Below, piece by piece: positions 42,658 through 52,028 of a DNA stretch of 64,000 bases (positions within the stretch are counted from its first letter, which is position 1; every line of letters starts with the position of its first letter). The notes under the pieces are model-generated. The model ran no database searches and had not been told where the DNA came from. It was given only the letters and a program-made list of their open reading frames with translations. Made by a program: the position numbers and the translations under genes. The stretch comes from Fusibacter ferrireducens (GTDB taxonomy: Bacteria > Bacillota > Clostridia > Peptostreptococcales > Acidaminobacteraceae): contig NZ_JADKNH010000008.1 of NCBI RefSeq assembly GCF_015352425.1, forward strand, positions 234,242-298,241, written 5' to 3'.

Positions 42658-43746
42658 CTAGCTCTTCGGAAGTCTCGAGACAACTTTCTTTATAAATATC
42701 GTGAGATCCTTCATCATATCTACTTCCTCGTATTGCTCACCGGTGAGAATCCTTAGAACTGGCCGCGTTGGCGCACTCAAATTATTATTGATGACGATGC
42801 CATACGCTCCTGTGCTGAGCTCTACAAGTGTTCCCGGAGGATATATATCCACAATTTGCATCATGTAATTGATGATATCTGAATCCAATTTAGCAGGTGC
42901 AGCAGAACGCAAAATCTCAACCGCAACATCTGCAGAAATCCTATTATTATAAGTTCTGTCTGATACGATGGCACTAAAGATATCACATATGGTTACGATT
43001 CTCACGAGCAATGGAATTTGATCTGCAACAAATCCATTTGGATAGCCAGAACCATCTAGCTTTTCATGATGTAGTAGTATAATTTGTCTCGATAAAGGTG
43101 AAAGTTCAACCAACTCTTTGACCATATCGTAGCCATATTCCACATGCTTCTTCATCTGATCAAATTCCGCTGGATCGAGTTTCCCCTTTTTATTAAGTAT
43201 GTGATCAGGCACCTTGGATTTTCCAATGTCTGATAAAATGGCCCCCATGCCAAGTTTCAATAGGCGCTCTCTGTCAATACCCATTTTCTTGCCAATTAAA
43301 ACAGAAAGGATCATCACTTCTACTGCATGGTCATAATGATACATCTCTGCCCCCATTAATTCCGTGCTGTAATATTTCTTATCATACTGACTGTATATTT
43401 CTGAAATTATATCATCTATAATTCCCCTTAACGATCGGATATGTTCTTCTCTAACTTGCTTTGATTTCTCTCCTTGACCTTGATCATATAGCTCGTAAAT
43501 CATTTTCATCATCGTAATAGCTTGTAGTTTCAAAGTATCTGAAATCATGGGTTCAAGTATAATACCCTTTGAAATATCATCTTCCACATAGACATGTCTA
43601 ATATCTATTTGTTTTAATTTTTCTATAAGATGGCTACTGAGAGCGGTATCTTTTTGAACCAATAAGGATAATTTGGAGTCGTAGATGGGTTTTGCTACTT
43701 TAATGCCTGGAATCACTTCATTTATGTGTATTAATCTCATAATCAT
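42658..43746 (-). CDS. HD-GYP domain protein with altered HD dyad
   Basis: A 362-residue cytoplasmic protein. The N-terminal ~120 residues are unassigned (VAKPIYDSKLSLLVQKDT is common in this class). The HD-GYP domain covers about 130-320. HHEKLDGSGYPNGF supplies the GYP motif and the other metal-site histidines (YDHAVEVM, MKKHVEYG) are present. The HD of the dyad is SD (AILSDIGKSKVP), which removes one metal ligand. HD-GYP enzymes hydrolyse cyclic di-GMP; this one may be inactive and serve as a sensor. The start at 43746 may instead be the ATG two codons on. Confidence 0.88.
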   Translation of the reverse strand: MIMRLIHINEVIPGIKVAKPIYDSKLSLLVQKDTALSSHLIEKLKQIDIRHVYVEDDISKGIILEPMISDTLKLQAITMMKMIYELYDQGQGEKSKQVREEHIRSLRGIIDDIISEIYSQYDKKYYSTELMGAEMYHYDHAVEVMILSVLIGKKMGIDRERLLKLGMGAILSDIGKSKVPDHILNKKGKLDPAEFDQMKKHVEYGYDMVKELVELSPLSRQIILLHHEKLDGSGYPNGFVADQIPLLVRIVTICDIFSAIVSDRTYNNRISADVAVEILRSAAPAKLDSDIINYMMQIVDIYPPGTLVELSTGAYGIVINNNLSAPTRPVLRILTGEQYEEVDMMKDLTIFIKKVVSRLPKS

Positions 43747-43959
43747 TCACAACCTTTCAACACAACCTTTCACTCTGTCTAGCCGCCTATTTTAATATAT
43801 TTCTTACCCAGATGAGCCAGTCACAAACCTGTTTAATGTGACTTGGTTCGCATAGATTTCATTTTATAATTATAACACAATAATTATGAGGCGAATTTTA
43901 AGATTTTATTAACTCTATAAAGGGTATAGTATTTGTGACACTTACATTAGGAGGCGTCT

Positions 43960-45924
43960 ATGAAATTAAAATTTGCACGTACATTTTCAACTAAAATAAG
44001 TTCTATCACATTTTTATTGTTATTGGTCTCAGCGTTTTTTATTATCCTATACTTAAACGCTTCTATTCATGCCAATGTCGATAGCAGTATTGATCAAATT
44101 ACATATGAAAATTTAAATAGCGCACGCTCCGAGCTCAACAATTTTATAGGAAGCAAAACAATAATATGTGAACTCTTATCCCAGAATTCTAACCTGTCTC
44201 AGTTTCTATCAAAGACAAGATACATTAATACCAACTATGCACTTAAAACAATTGACGGCTATACAACTGTTTTAGAAGATATGAATTTCTATCTTTCTAA
44301 GGATAAGAGCATTCATTCTATTTCAGTTTGGTCTAAAAATAGAAAGGAAATCTTTTATCAAAATGGTGCTTCTAAAAGTAACGTTGACCTTACCAATGAT
44401 GATCTCTACTATTGGTATGCCTATACACTGGAGCAAAACAAAACCATTCTATCTTCCTCGCATATTGATGTCTTAAATGGTGACTATATTTTTAGTATTT
44501 TAACACCTGTGAAAATTTTAAATGAAACCACTGGCATTGTAAGCATCAATTTTAAAATCAGCAAATTACCTTTTGACAACCTCCAGGGTGCATATATTTT
44601 ATTAGATCAAGATTTAAATATATTGAAAACAACAGAAAATATGGCTTTAGGTTATACTCGACTTCAAGAATATGATCCGCTAATGAGTAAAAATCTTTTG
44701 TCATCCACTGCATTGTCAGGGATAATTGAAACTTCACAAAATCGGACATGGCATTATAAAAAAATGCCTGAATACAACTGGTATTTGGTCGTAAACGATA
44801 ACGATGCTGTACTTATGAGTCCTCTTAAAACTGCATTGATTTTAACCAATATCATGCTCCTAACGTCCTTTTTGATCATATCGCTTCTACTTTTTGGGAT
44901 TATAAAAAAAGCCCTTCTGCCGCTGGGTTTACTCTACAAAAATATCATAGAAGTCTCCTTCGGCAACTTTAATAGCCCAATCCATACCAATGGCTCTGAT
45001 GAAATTGCCGAAAGTATCTTAGCATTTAACAAAATGAAATCAAGTTTATCCAAACTCATTAAAAATATCAAAAAAATCTCAACTACTATTCATGATTCTA
45101 CATCCGTTTTGGCAGATGATGCGTCTAAGGGTAGTAATGCTGTGGATGAAATCAGTACCATTATTCAAATTGTCTCTAAAGATGCTCAAATACAAGTTGA
45201 TGAAACTCAGAATGCCCTTTTTTTGTCAAAATCCATTGGATCTAAAATAGATCGTATGATAGAGATTTCTTTAAATGTTTCAACGCGTTTAAGCATCACC
45301 TCTGAAACAATGTGTTCAGCACATGATGCACTGGATTTACTGGTTCAAAATGCGGTTGTATCTGAATTATCTATTAGAACTGTTATTCAGTCTATTGATG
45401 ATTTAAGCGTTTGCGTAGCGAACCTCATCCCTATTCAAGACTCTATTATCGATTTGATAAAAACGCCTTCATTGAAAGTATCACAGTCCGAATTATTTAT
45501 GCTTTTAGAAGAAAGCCACCAGTTTATTCATCAAATTTATCACTATACTCTAGAAATTGGTGCCGCACTTGATCGCACTCGAACCATCACGAGCACACTT
45601 GATTATTCAATTGAGGATGTGATTATGCATTGTGATTCAACGATTGATGCCCTCATTGATGTCTCAGAAGAAACAGAACAGTTAATGCTTGCAATCGATA
45701 GCATCGCCAATAGAAAAAGCGCCATTACAGATTCGCTTGAAAAAATAATTTTACATTCTCAATCCACCGCTCTATCTGCTAAAGAAGTTGTTACCGCCAT
45801 TGAAAGTCACACAGTTGCCATGAAGAGCATTGAACACCAAATTAGCACCCTCTACAAAAGCAGTATTAAACTTAATAATCATGTGTCCAATTTCACACTT
45901 CTTGAAGAAGAGGAATCGCACTGA
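43960..45924 (+). CDS. Chemoreceptor-like Cache-HAMP protein without signalling tip
   Basis: A 654-residue membrane protein. One membrane segment near 13-32, a Cache-like extracytoplasmic region (about 35-280), a second membrane segment at about 285-310, HAMP (about 311-362), and then a long helical region with repeating hydrophobic heptads to the end. Unlike the chemoreceptor at 36.7 kb it lacks any trace of the EAARAGE-type hairpin that binds CheA/CheW, so it should not feed standard chemotaxis. Its output is unknown; it could act by oligomerisation with true receptors. AGGAGGCG is the Shine-Dalgarno. mnmH follows after 78 bases. Confidence 0.72.
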   Translation: MKLKFARTFSTKISSITFLLLLVSAFFIILYLNASIHANVDSSIDQITYENLNSARSELNNFIGSKTIICELLSQNSNLSQFLSKTRYINTNYALKTIDGYTTVLEDMNFYLSKDKSIHSISVWSKNRKEIFYQNGASKSNVDLTNDDLYYWYAYTLEQNKTILSSSHIDVLNGDYIFSILTPVKILNETTGIVSINFKISKLPFDNLQGAYILLDQDLNILKTTENMALGYTRLQEYDPLMSKNLLSSTALSGIIETSQNRTWHYKKMPEYNWYLVVNDNDAVLMSPLKTALILTNIMLLTSFLIISLLLFGIIKKALLPLGLLYKNIIEVSFGNFNSPIHTNGSDEIAESILAFNKMKSSLSKLIKNIKKISTTIHDSTSVLADDASKGSNAVDEISTIIQIVSKDAQIQVDETQNALFLSKSIGSKIDRMIEISLNVSTRLSITSETMCSAHDALDLLVQNAVVSELSIRTVIQSIDDLSVCVANLIPIQDSIIDLIKTPSLKVSQSELFMLLEESHQFIHQIYHYTLEIGAALDRTRTITSTLDYSIEDVIMHCDSTIDALIDVSEETEQLMLAIDSIANRKSAITDSLEKIILHSQSTALSAKEVVTAIESHTVAMKSIEHQISTLYKSSIKLNNHVSNFTLLEEEESH

Positions 45925-46002
45925 ATATAGCAGATCAAAGCATTTTATGTTAGAATAAATTGAAGTCTTTTAGATATTGTTTATTTTATGAGCGAGGTGT
46001 GT

Positions 46003-47031
46003 ATGTATAAACCCATTCTCTATGACCCAAATGATTTAAACTGCTATTATATCGATGTGAGATCCGAATCAGAATATGAAAAAGGTCATATCCCAAACGC
46101 TAAAAACTTACCCATTTTGAATGATCACGAGCGCCATGTTGTAGGCGATTTATACAAAAATACATCTGTTGATGCTGCGCGTCGAAAAGGATTAGAATTT
46201 GTATCTCAAAAGCTCATGACCTATTTTGATATCATTCAAGATATAATCGCTCAAAATCCTGAACTTAAAATTGTTTTTTATTGCTCAAGAGGTGGGTATC
46301 GAAGCACATCGATCACGTTGCTCCTAAAAGGTATTGGGCTGTCCGTTTCTTGGTTGCAAGGTGGCTATAAAAATTACCGACAAATGGTTTTAGAGCGTTT
46401 ATCAGATCCCCTTTTTTATCCCAAAATGATTGTCCTTCACGGATTATCTGGTGTTGGAAAAACGCATGTACTCAATTCATTAGAATCTGAGAATCTGCCT
46501 GTGTTGGATTTAGAAGGACTTGCCATGCACAAAGGTTCTCATCTAGGACATATTGGCATGGACAAATTACAGACACAGCAAAATTTTGAAAATTTGATTT
46601 TTGAAAAAGTATCTCGAAATACATCTGAATATTGCTTTGTGGAATCTGAAAGCAAACGCATAGGACCTGTTTTTATGCCACAAGCACTTTATAATTGTAT
46701 CCAAGGCGGCATTCATGCATTGTTAAATGCATCCATTGAATTTAGAGTTGACCTTCTTGTAAAAGATTACGCTCTTTGTGATAACTTTGATGCACAATTA
46801 CGCAAATCATTGATCAAATTAAGTGTCTATGTGAGCAAAGCATTTTTAGAAGAATTGGAACTTTTAATTCAACAAAGAGATTATGCCAAAATAGCAGAAA
46901 AACTTCTTTTAGAATACTATGATCCCATTTATAAGAAAAGTATTATCAAACACGACTATACAAGACAATTTGATGTTTTAAGCATCGGACAAGTCACCAA
47001 AGAGATTATGGCTTGGCACGAAACTCTATAA
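46003..47031 (+). CDS. mnmH: tRNA 2-selenouridine synthase
   Basis: A 342-residue enzyme with an N-terminal rhodanese domain (catalytic C94 in YCSRGGYRS) and a C-terminal P-loop domain (GLSGVGKTH, 147-155). MnmH (SelU, YbbB) replaces sulfur by selenium in 2-thiouridine at position 34 of certain tRNAs using selenophosphate. This implies that the organism has selD and uses selenium. The start is the ATG at 46003 after GAGGTG; a five-codon longer frame lacks a Shine-Dalgarno. It is convergent with the dipeptidase gene. Confidence 0.92.
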   Translation: MYKPILYDPNDLNCYYIDVRSESEYEKGHIPNAKNLPILNDHERHVVGDLYKNTSVDAARRKGLEFVSQKLMTYFDIIQDIIAQNPELKIVFYCSRGGYRSTSITLLLKGIGLSVSWLQGGYKNYRQMVLERLSDPLFYPKMIVLHGLSGVGKTHVLNSLESENLPVLDLEGLAMHKGSHLGHIGMDKLQTQQNFENLIFEKVSRNTSEYCFVESESKRIGPVFMPQALYNCIQGGIHALLNASIEFRVDLLVKDYALCDNFDAQLRKSLIKLSVYVSKAFLEELELLIQQRDYAKIAEKLLLEYYDPIYKKSIIKHDYTRQFDVLSIGQVTKEIMAWHETL

Positions 47032-47064
47032 AAAAGAGCACTGGTTAAAATCCAGTGCTCTTTA
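47032..47064. terminator. Bidirectional terminator between mnmH and the dipeptidase gene
   Basis: AAAGAGCACTGG pairs with CCAGTGCTCTTT around TTAAAAT; it overlaps the stop codon of the dipeptidase gene. Confidence 0.85.
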
Positions 47065-48010
47065 TAAATCTAAATGCATTGCCATAGGCCATTTTTTCTA
47101 TTTCAGGAGGTGTAAATCCTTTTTTACTCAGCGCTCTTATGAGATTCATTGTCTTAGACACATCCTCGAAGTCTTCTACACCCATGTAATTTTCGTGAAT
47201 ATAATCACAGAAGTCAAAGCCCAATGCAACCGTCTCTATACCGCCCACATCAACCATATGTGCAATGTGCTCCACGAACACCTCAAGATTGCGATTTGAC
47301 ATGTCTTGACTTAAAAACGATCCCACTGATGTTACTCCTATAATCCCACCTTGAGCCGATACTGCCTTAATTTGTTCGTCCTTTAAATTGCGCTTGTGAG
47401 GACACAGTGCATAAGCATTAGAATGGGATACCATAATGGGTTTGCAACTGCATCTGAGCACATCCCAAAAACTGCGCTCATTTAAATGGGCTAAGTCCAA
47501 AATCATATTTCGATCTTGAATTTTAAGGACCATTTTTCTGCCGAGCAAGGTCAGCCCCCTGCCTGAGTCACCGTTGACGCCAGTCGCAAAAGCATTTTGC
47601 TCATTCCAAGTCAGTCCAACATGTCTGAGGCCCTTTTCATAGTAGTCATCCAGCAGCATAATCGAGTCACCGAATGCTTCAATGCCTTCAATACCTACAA
47701 TAACCGACACATCATCATCATACCACTTTTCATTCAGCGCACAGCTATCCAAAACCACTTTCATATGAGTACTGGGATCATGCATCTCACGTTGAATTTG
47801 ATCAAAGGCATGATTTAAAAAATCTGCTGGTTGTATCTTTGACTGAATATCATTCCAAACGACAAAGATAGCGCCTCCTATATGACCTGTTTTCATCTTA
47901 GCATAATGCCTACTATTGAAAGTATCGTCATGTCCATTTAATCTTCGATTCGTGAGATCATAAAAAATATCCGCATGCAGATCAAAAAATTTCATGCCTT
48001 CATTCACCAT
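47045..48010 (-). CDS. Membrane dipeptidase family (M19, renal-type) metallopeptidase
   Basis: A 321-residue zinc dipeptidase of the M19 family. DLHADIFYDL gives the first metal pair (H-x-D), and VGIEGIEAFG, HVGLTWNEQNAFATG, LDLAHLNERSFWDVL and PIMVSHSNAYALCPHKRN carry the remaining ligands. It hydrolyses dipeptides, sometimes D-amino-acid or beta-lactam-like ones. There is no signal peptide, so it is cytoplasmic. The ATG at 48010 overlaps the glmM stop (TGATG), so it is translationally coupled to glmM. Confidence 0.9.
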   Translation of the reverse strand: MVNEGMKFFDLHADIFYDLTNRRLNGHDDTFNSRHYAKMKTGHIGGAIFVVWNDIQSKIQPADFLNHAFDQIQREMHDPSTHMKVVLDSCALNEKWYDDDVSVIVGIEGIEAFGDSIMLLDDYYEKGLRHVGLTWNEQNAFATGVNGDSGRGLTLLGRKMVLKIQDRNMILDLAHLNERSFWDVLRCSCKPIMVSHSNAYALCPHKRNLKDEQIKAVSAQGGIIGVTSVGSFLSQDMSNRNLEVFVEHIAHMVDVGGIETVALGFDFCDYIHENYMGVEDFEDVSKTMNLIRALSKKGFTPPEIEKMAYGNAFRFIKSTGF

Positions 48011-49356
48011 CAATTCAATTGTTTTTCGATTAAAGTAACCAACATTTCTGCTGCTGCCTCTAGCTCTTCTTGGTCTTTACCTTCAATCATCACACGAACA
48101 AGGGGCTCAGTTCCCGATGGTCTGATGAGTACTCTGCCATTGCCATGAAAAGCTGCTTCAACTTCCTTGACTTTCTCTGAAATCATCGGATCATCCATAT
48201 AGTGTTCTTTTTTCAAATTTGAAACTTTAGCGTTTTTAAGCACTTGCGGATAAACATTCATAATACTTGCAAGTTCAGAGAGTTTTTTACCCGTTGCCTT
48301 CATGACTCTAATAAGCTGAACCGCAGTTAATAGGCCATCACCTGTTGTATTATGTTTTAAAAATATGATGTGTCCTGATTGTTCTCCACCAAGCTCATAG
48401 CCATTTTTGAGCATTTCTTCTAGAACATATCTATCTCCAACTTTTGTCTTAACTGTTTTTAAGCCATTCTCCTTGAGCGCGATATCAAACCCCAAATTAC
48501 TCATAACCGTCGAAACAACTGTCGATTGGGAGAGTTCATTTTCATCATTGAGATACTTGCCGCAGATTGCCATGATTTTGTCCCCATCGACAACAGCTCC
48601 TGTTTCATCCACAGCAAGCAAACGGTCTGCATCTCCATCAAAAGCCAAGCCCACATCTGCACCCACAACTTTAACGAAATTCTTAAGATCACCCAAATGT
48701 GTCGAGCCACAGTTTTCATTTATATTGGTTCCATCAGGTTCATGGTGAATTGAATACACCTTTGCATCTAGTTTATTAAACGTCCTCGGTGCCACATCAA
48801 ATGCAGCTCCATTCGCACAATCCATTGCAATTTTTAGACCTTCAAAAGTCATGCCTTTTAGAGTTGATAATACATATTCGATGTAATCTTCTTCCGCATG
48901 TGGATAGGCCTTAACCGTACCAAGTTCTAGTCCTTGCGGTAATTCTACAGTTTTGTCGCCTTCAATCCAGTCTTCTATTTCATCTTCAAGGCTGTCAGAC
49001 AATTTAAGCCCTAAGTGATTGAAGAATTTGATGCCGTTAAATGCCACTGGATTATGCGAAGCTGAAATCATAACGCCAGCATCCGCACCTATTCTTTGAA
49101 TTAATTTTGCAATAGCCGGTGTTGGTATGACACCTACTTTGAGCACATTGCATCCAGTTGATAATATCCCCGCTATCAATGCAGATTCTAAAAGATCTCC
49201 TGATAATCGTGTATCTTTCCCGACAATTATAGTTGCATTTTTCTTACCTTTTGTAATGGCATAAGCACCGTATTGTCCTAACTGCATAGCCAATTCAATA
49301 GTCAACTCTTTGTTAGCAATTCCTCTGACACCGTCTGTTCCAAATAATCTTCCCAC
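48010..49356 (-). CDS. glmM: Phosphoglucosamine mutase
   Basis: Converts glucosamine 6-phosphate to glucosamine 1-phosphate for peptidoglycan precursors. The active-site serine is S100 in ISASHNP. DGDADR (metal site) and the GEQSGHI and RPSGTEPLVRVMIE phosphate-binding motifs are present in 448 residues, the normal length. Translation starts at GTG (49356), seven bases after AGGTGAGG. In most Firmicutes glmM follows cdaA-cdaR; here those lie about 10 kb away. The dipeptidase gene is coupled downstream. Confidence 0.96.
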   Translation of the reverse strand: MGRLFGTDGVRGIANKELTIELAMQLGQYGAYAITKGKKNATIIVGKDTRLSGDLLESALIAGILSTGCNVLKVGVIPTPAIAKLIQRIGADAGVMISASHNPVAFNGIKFFNHLGLKLSDSLEDEIEDWIEGDKTVELPQGLELGTVKAYPHAEEDYIEYVLSTLKGMTFEGLKIAMDCANGAAFDVAPRTFNKLDAKVYSIHHEPDGTNINENCGSTHLGDLKNFVKVVGADVGLAFDGDADRLLAVDETGAVVDGDKIMAICGKYLNDENELSQSTVVSTVMSNLGFDIALKENGLKTVKTKVGDRYVLEEMLKNGYELGGEQSGHIIFLKHNTTGDGLLTAVQLIRVMKATGKKLSELASIMNVYPQVLKNAKVSNLKKEHYMDDPMISEKVKEVEAAFHGNGRVLIRPSGTEPLVRVMIEGKDQEELEAAAEMLVTLIEKQLN

Positions 49357-49442
49357 CTGACTACCTCACCTTACTTTTTTTTATATCTTCGATTCTATTC
49401 TGTTACGCTTTAAATAGCAGTCCATCCTATTTTATACAGATT

Positions 49443-50498
49443 TTAATGCTGTACCAAATCCTTTTCGATGGTTTTGTTTTCGATAATCTCATTATCCATA
49501 ATTTTGTTTTCCATGATTTTGTTAAGTACTTTCTCTATATTGAGAAGTTCTATATTGATCATATGTTCTTCAGGATACTTATCAAAGTATTCTCTCAACA
49601 GTGTCAATATACGTTCGGCTTGACAAGCATCGAAATGATCGTCATAAAGCGCCTCTATAAATACAGGATCGATCACTCTCGTCTCCATCTTTTGTGACAA
49701 CAAGTTTTTCATATAGCCCACTAGACACTGCTGTTCTTTACAAACATCACAATTTTTACACAACTCATTGACATTTTCTAAGATGCGTTCACGATACAGT
49801 TTCAAGTCTTGAGCCTTTTGTTTTAGAGCAGACACTGAAACTTCCTTGAGCTGTCTGCTGAAAATTACAAATCTAAAAATCATCAATATGCTTATTATAA
49901 ACACTAGAAGTGCCATAAATGTCATCCCCATACTTTGAACATATGGCGATGTGAAAATTTTATTGAGCCCAAAAAACATGAAAATTAAAAACGCTCCAAA
50001 TTTGATCAAATGTTCTGGAACCCGGTCTCCCAATTTAGCACCTACGAAAATACCAACTGAACTTACAACAACCATTCCTAAAACAGTGCCTATCAGCGTA
50101 AATACAGGGTTAACTGCATCTGTGGCAAGTGTCATAGCAGTAAGTTGAGTTTTATCACCAAGTTCCCCTAAAAAGAATGCAATGCCCACTGTAATTATGG
50201 CGCCATATTTTTTTAAACTTTGCTCCGCCTCTTCTTCCTCAGCTATAGACAGGGACAGCAGACCAAATGAAATGAATAACACCCCTGCAACCAGTTGAAG
50301 TGCTTCAATGGGGATAAACCTATTTAAAAGTGATCCCAGCAATATTGCAATTCCATGGTTTGCAAAAGCACCAATTGCAACCCCAATCAAAATTTGATTT
50401 ACTTTATATTTTGTGGCAAATGCCATTGCCATTATTTGTGTTTTATCTCCCATTTCAGCGATAAAGATCAGTAGTAACGCCCTTAAAAAATCACCCAT
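49443..50498 (-). CDS. GDT1/TMEM165-family cation transporter with C-terminal cysteine-rich extension
   Basis: A membrane protein of the UPF0016 (TMEM165/GDT1) family, whose members move Mn2+ or Ca2+. Both signature motifs are present: EMGDKTQ (15-21) and ELGDKTQ (112-118). Hydrophobic segments end near residue 213. The remaining ~140 residues are an added cytoplasmic region with a four-cysteine motif (C247, C250, C253, C258; CKNCDVCKEQQC) and an E/N/K/I repeat tail at the end. The family normally stops after the membrane domain (about 190-220 residues). The cysteine cluster could bind metal or an Fe-S cluster. No yybP-ykoY leader was found upstream. Confidence 0.88.
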   Translation of the reverse strand: MGDFLRALLLIFIAEMGDKTQIMAMAFATKYKVNQILIGVAIGAFANHGIAILLGSLLNRFIPIEALQLVAGVLFISFGLLSLSIAEEEEAEQSLKKYGAIITVGIAFFLGELGDKTQLTAMTLATDAVNPVFTLIGTVLGMVVVSSVGIFVGAKLGDRVPEHLIKFGAFLIFMFFGLNKIFTSPYVQSMGMTFMALLVFIISILMIFRFVIFSRQLKEVSVSALKQKAQDLKLYRERILENVNELCKNCDVCKEQQCLVGYMKNLLSQKMETRVIDPVFIEALYDDHFDACQAERILTLLREYFDKYPEEHMINIELLNIEKVLNKIMENKIMDNEIIENKTIEKDLVQH

Positions 50499-50625
50499 AT
50501 TGCCCCCATTTAACTAAATCTTGCCCTTTCATTATCTCATATCTCTTAACTGATCTCAATCCTTATGTATACAATAATCATATTAAAAACATGTTACGAA
50601 AACCCTATATCTTTAGCCCCTTTCA

Positions 50626-50671
50626 GAAAAAAAATAGGACAAATCAAAGTCATACCTATGATTCATCCTAT
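50626..50671 (-). terminator. Terminator of the oxidoreductase operon
   Basis: ATAGGA..AAT (50634-50644) pairs with ATT..TCCTAT (50661-50671), followed on the minus strand by eight U. Confidence 0.75.
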
Positions 50672-50734
50672 CCCTTTTAGCTGTTTTCAATGGATATTAA
50701 AGCCAGACTACTCTATTAAAACTAAACTGTGACG

Positions 50735-51280
50735 TTATTGTTTTAGTAATTCTGCACCTTTTTGTAGAGCAACTCTGTTGACATCTAGTAAATGTGCTTT
50801 ACTATCACCGAATATTTTTTTAAGTGCTTTCATAACGGAATCTATTTCCACAACTTTTGTAAGCTCAAGATAAGCGCCAAGCATAACCATATTGGCAACT
50901 CGAGAATTACCTATTTCCACAGCGATCTCATTTGCTGGTATATAATAAGTGGCAACATCAGTTCTAGATGCTTTTTTCTCAATCAGCGAGCTATTTATGA
51001 TAAGATTGCCTTTGGGTGTAATATCACTTTCAAACTTATCTAAAGAGGGTAAATTCATTACGATTGCAGTAGTGGCATCATTTGTTATAACAGGGGAACC
51101 AATTGTTCTTTCAGAAACCATGACACTACAATTTGCTGTCCCACCGCGCATTTCTGGGCCATAAGAAGGTAACCAAGAGACTTCCTTGCCTTCAAGCATA
51201 CCAGCATAAGAAATTAATTGTCCAATAAGCATAACGCCTTGACCCCCAAAGCCAGCGCAAATAATCTTTTCGTTCAACAT
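50735..51280 (-). CDS. 2-oxoacid:ferredoxin oxidoreductase gamma subunit
   Basis: A 181-residue subunit of a four-subunit 2-oxoacid:ferredoxin oxidoreductase. GFGGQGVMLIGQLISYAG and SWLPSYGPEMRGGTANCSVM are the hallmark motifs. With alpha, beta and delta it oxidises 2-oxoacids to acyl-CoA and CO2 with ferredoxin as acceptor. It follows beta by one base and is the last gene of the operon. Next to ptb/buk, branched-chain 2-oxoacids (VOR type) are the likely substrates, though 2-oxoglutarate or pyruvate types are similar. Confidence 0.92.
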   Translation of the reverse strand: MLNEKIICAGFGGQGVMLIGQLISYAGMLEGKEVSWLPSYGPEMRGGTANCSVMVSERTIGSPVITNDATTAIVMNLPSLDKFESDITPKGNLIINSSLIEKKASRTDVATYYIPANEIAVEIGNSRVANMVMLGAYLELTKVVEIDSVMKALKKIFGDSKAHLLDVNRVALQKGAELLKQ

Positions 51281-51281
51281 C

Positions 51282-52028
51282 CTATTTTACCTCCTCTGGT
51301 CTTCTGAAGTTTCCTACCGGATAGTAAGGAATCAAATTATCTTGCAACCATTTTAAAGCATCTATAGGTGTAAGCCCCCAATTGGTTGGACAAGTTGACA
51401 AAACTTCAACGATTGAAAAGCCTTTTCCAGCCAGTTGACATTCAAATGCTTCTTTAATAGCTTTTTTAGCCTTTCTGATATTAGCAGGCGAATCTACAGA
51501 AACTCTTTCAACAAAAGCAGCGCCATGAATGGTCGAGAGCATTTCGGATACTTGTAAAGGCATTCCAGAGTGCTCAACAGTTCTCCCAAGCGGTGCGGTT
51601 GTTGCCTTTTGACCAATAAGAGTTGTAGGTGCCATTTGGCCACCAGTCATACCATAAATCGCATTGTTGACAAAAATAGTGGTTATTTTTTCACCTCTGT
51701 GTGCCACATGAACGATTTCAGCAGTACCAATTGAAGCTAAATCGCCATCACCTTGATAAGTGAATACCACTTTATCAGGATGAACTCTCTTAATACCCGT
51801 TGCAACTGCTGGTGCTCTACCATGTGAAGCTTCTTGCATATCACAGTTGAAGTATTCATAAGCTAGCACTGAGCAACCCACTGGTGCAACACCAATCGTT
51901 TCACCCAATACATCTAATTCTTCTAAAACTTCTGCTACCAATCTATGAATAATCCCATGTGTACAGCCTGGGCAATAATGTGTTTGCTTATCTGTTAAGC
52001 CTTTAGTTTTTTGAAATACAACTGACAT
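51282..52028 (-). CDS. 2-oxoacid:ferredoxin oxidoreductase beta (TPP) subunit
   Basis: A 248-residue TPP-binding subunit. CPGCTHGIIHRL near the N-terminus, and GDGDLASIGTAEIVHVAHRG followed by NNAIYGMTGGQMAPTT are the TPP and metal-binding elements. Its ATG overlaps the alpha stop (TAATG), so the two are coupled. The catalytic centre lies at the alpha-beta contact. The CPGC pair is typical of the VOR/KOR/IOR-type beta subunit. Confidence 0.93.
   Translation of the reverse strand: MSVVFQKTKGLTDKQTHYCPGCTHGIIHRLVAEVLEELDVLGETIGVAPVGCSVLAYEYFNCDMQEASHGRAPAVATGIKRVHPDKVVFTYQGDGDLASIGTAEIVHVAHRGEKITTIFVNNAIYGMTGGQMAPTTLIGQKATTAPLGRTVEHSGMPLQVSEMLSTIHGAAFVERVSVDSPANIRKAKKAIKEAFECQLAGKGFSIVEVLSTCPTNWGLTPIDALKWLQDNLIPYYPVGNFRRPEEVK

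Noticed and set aside
49443..50734. yybP-ykoY manganese riboswitch ahead of the GDT1-type gene
   Set aside because: I looked for its conserved GGGGAGUA-type core upstream of the gene and did not find it.
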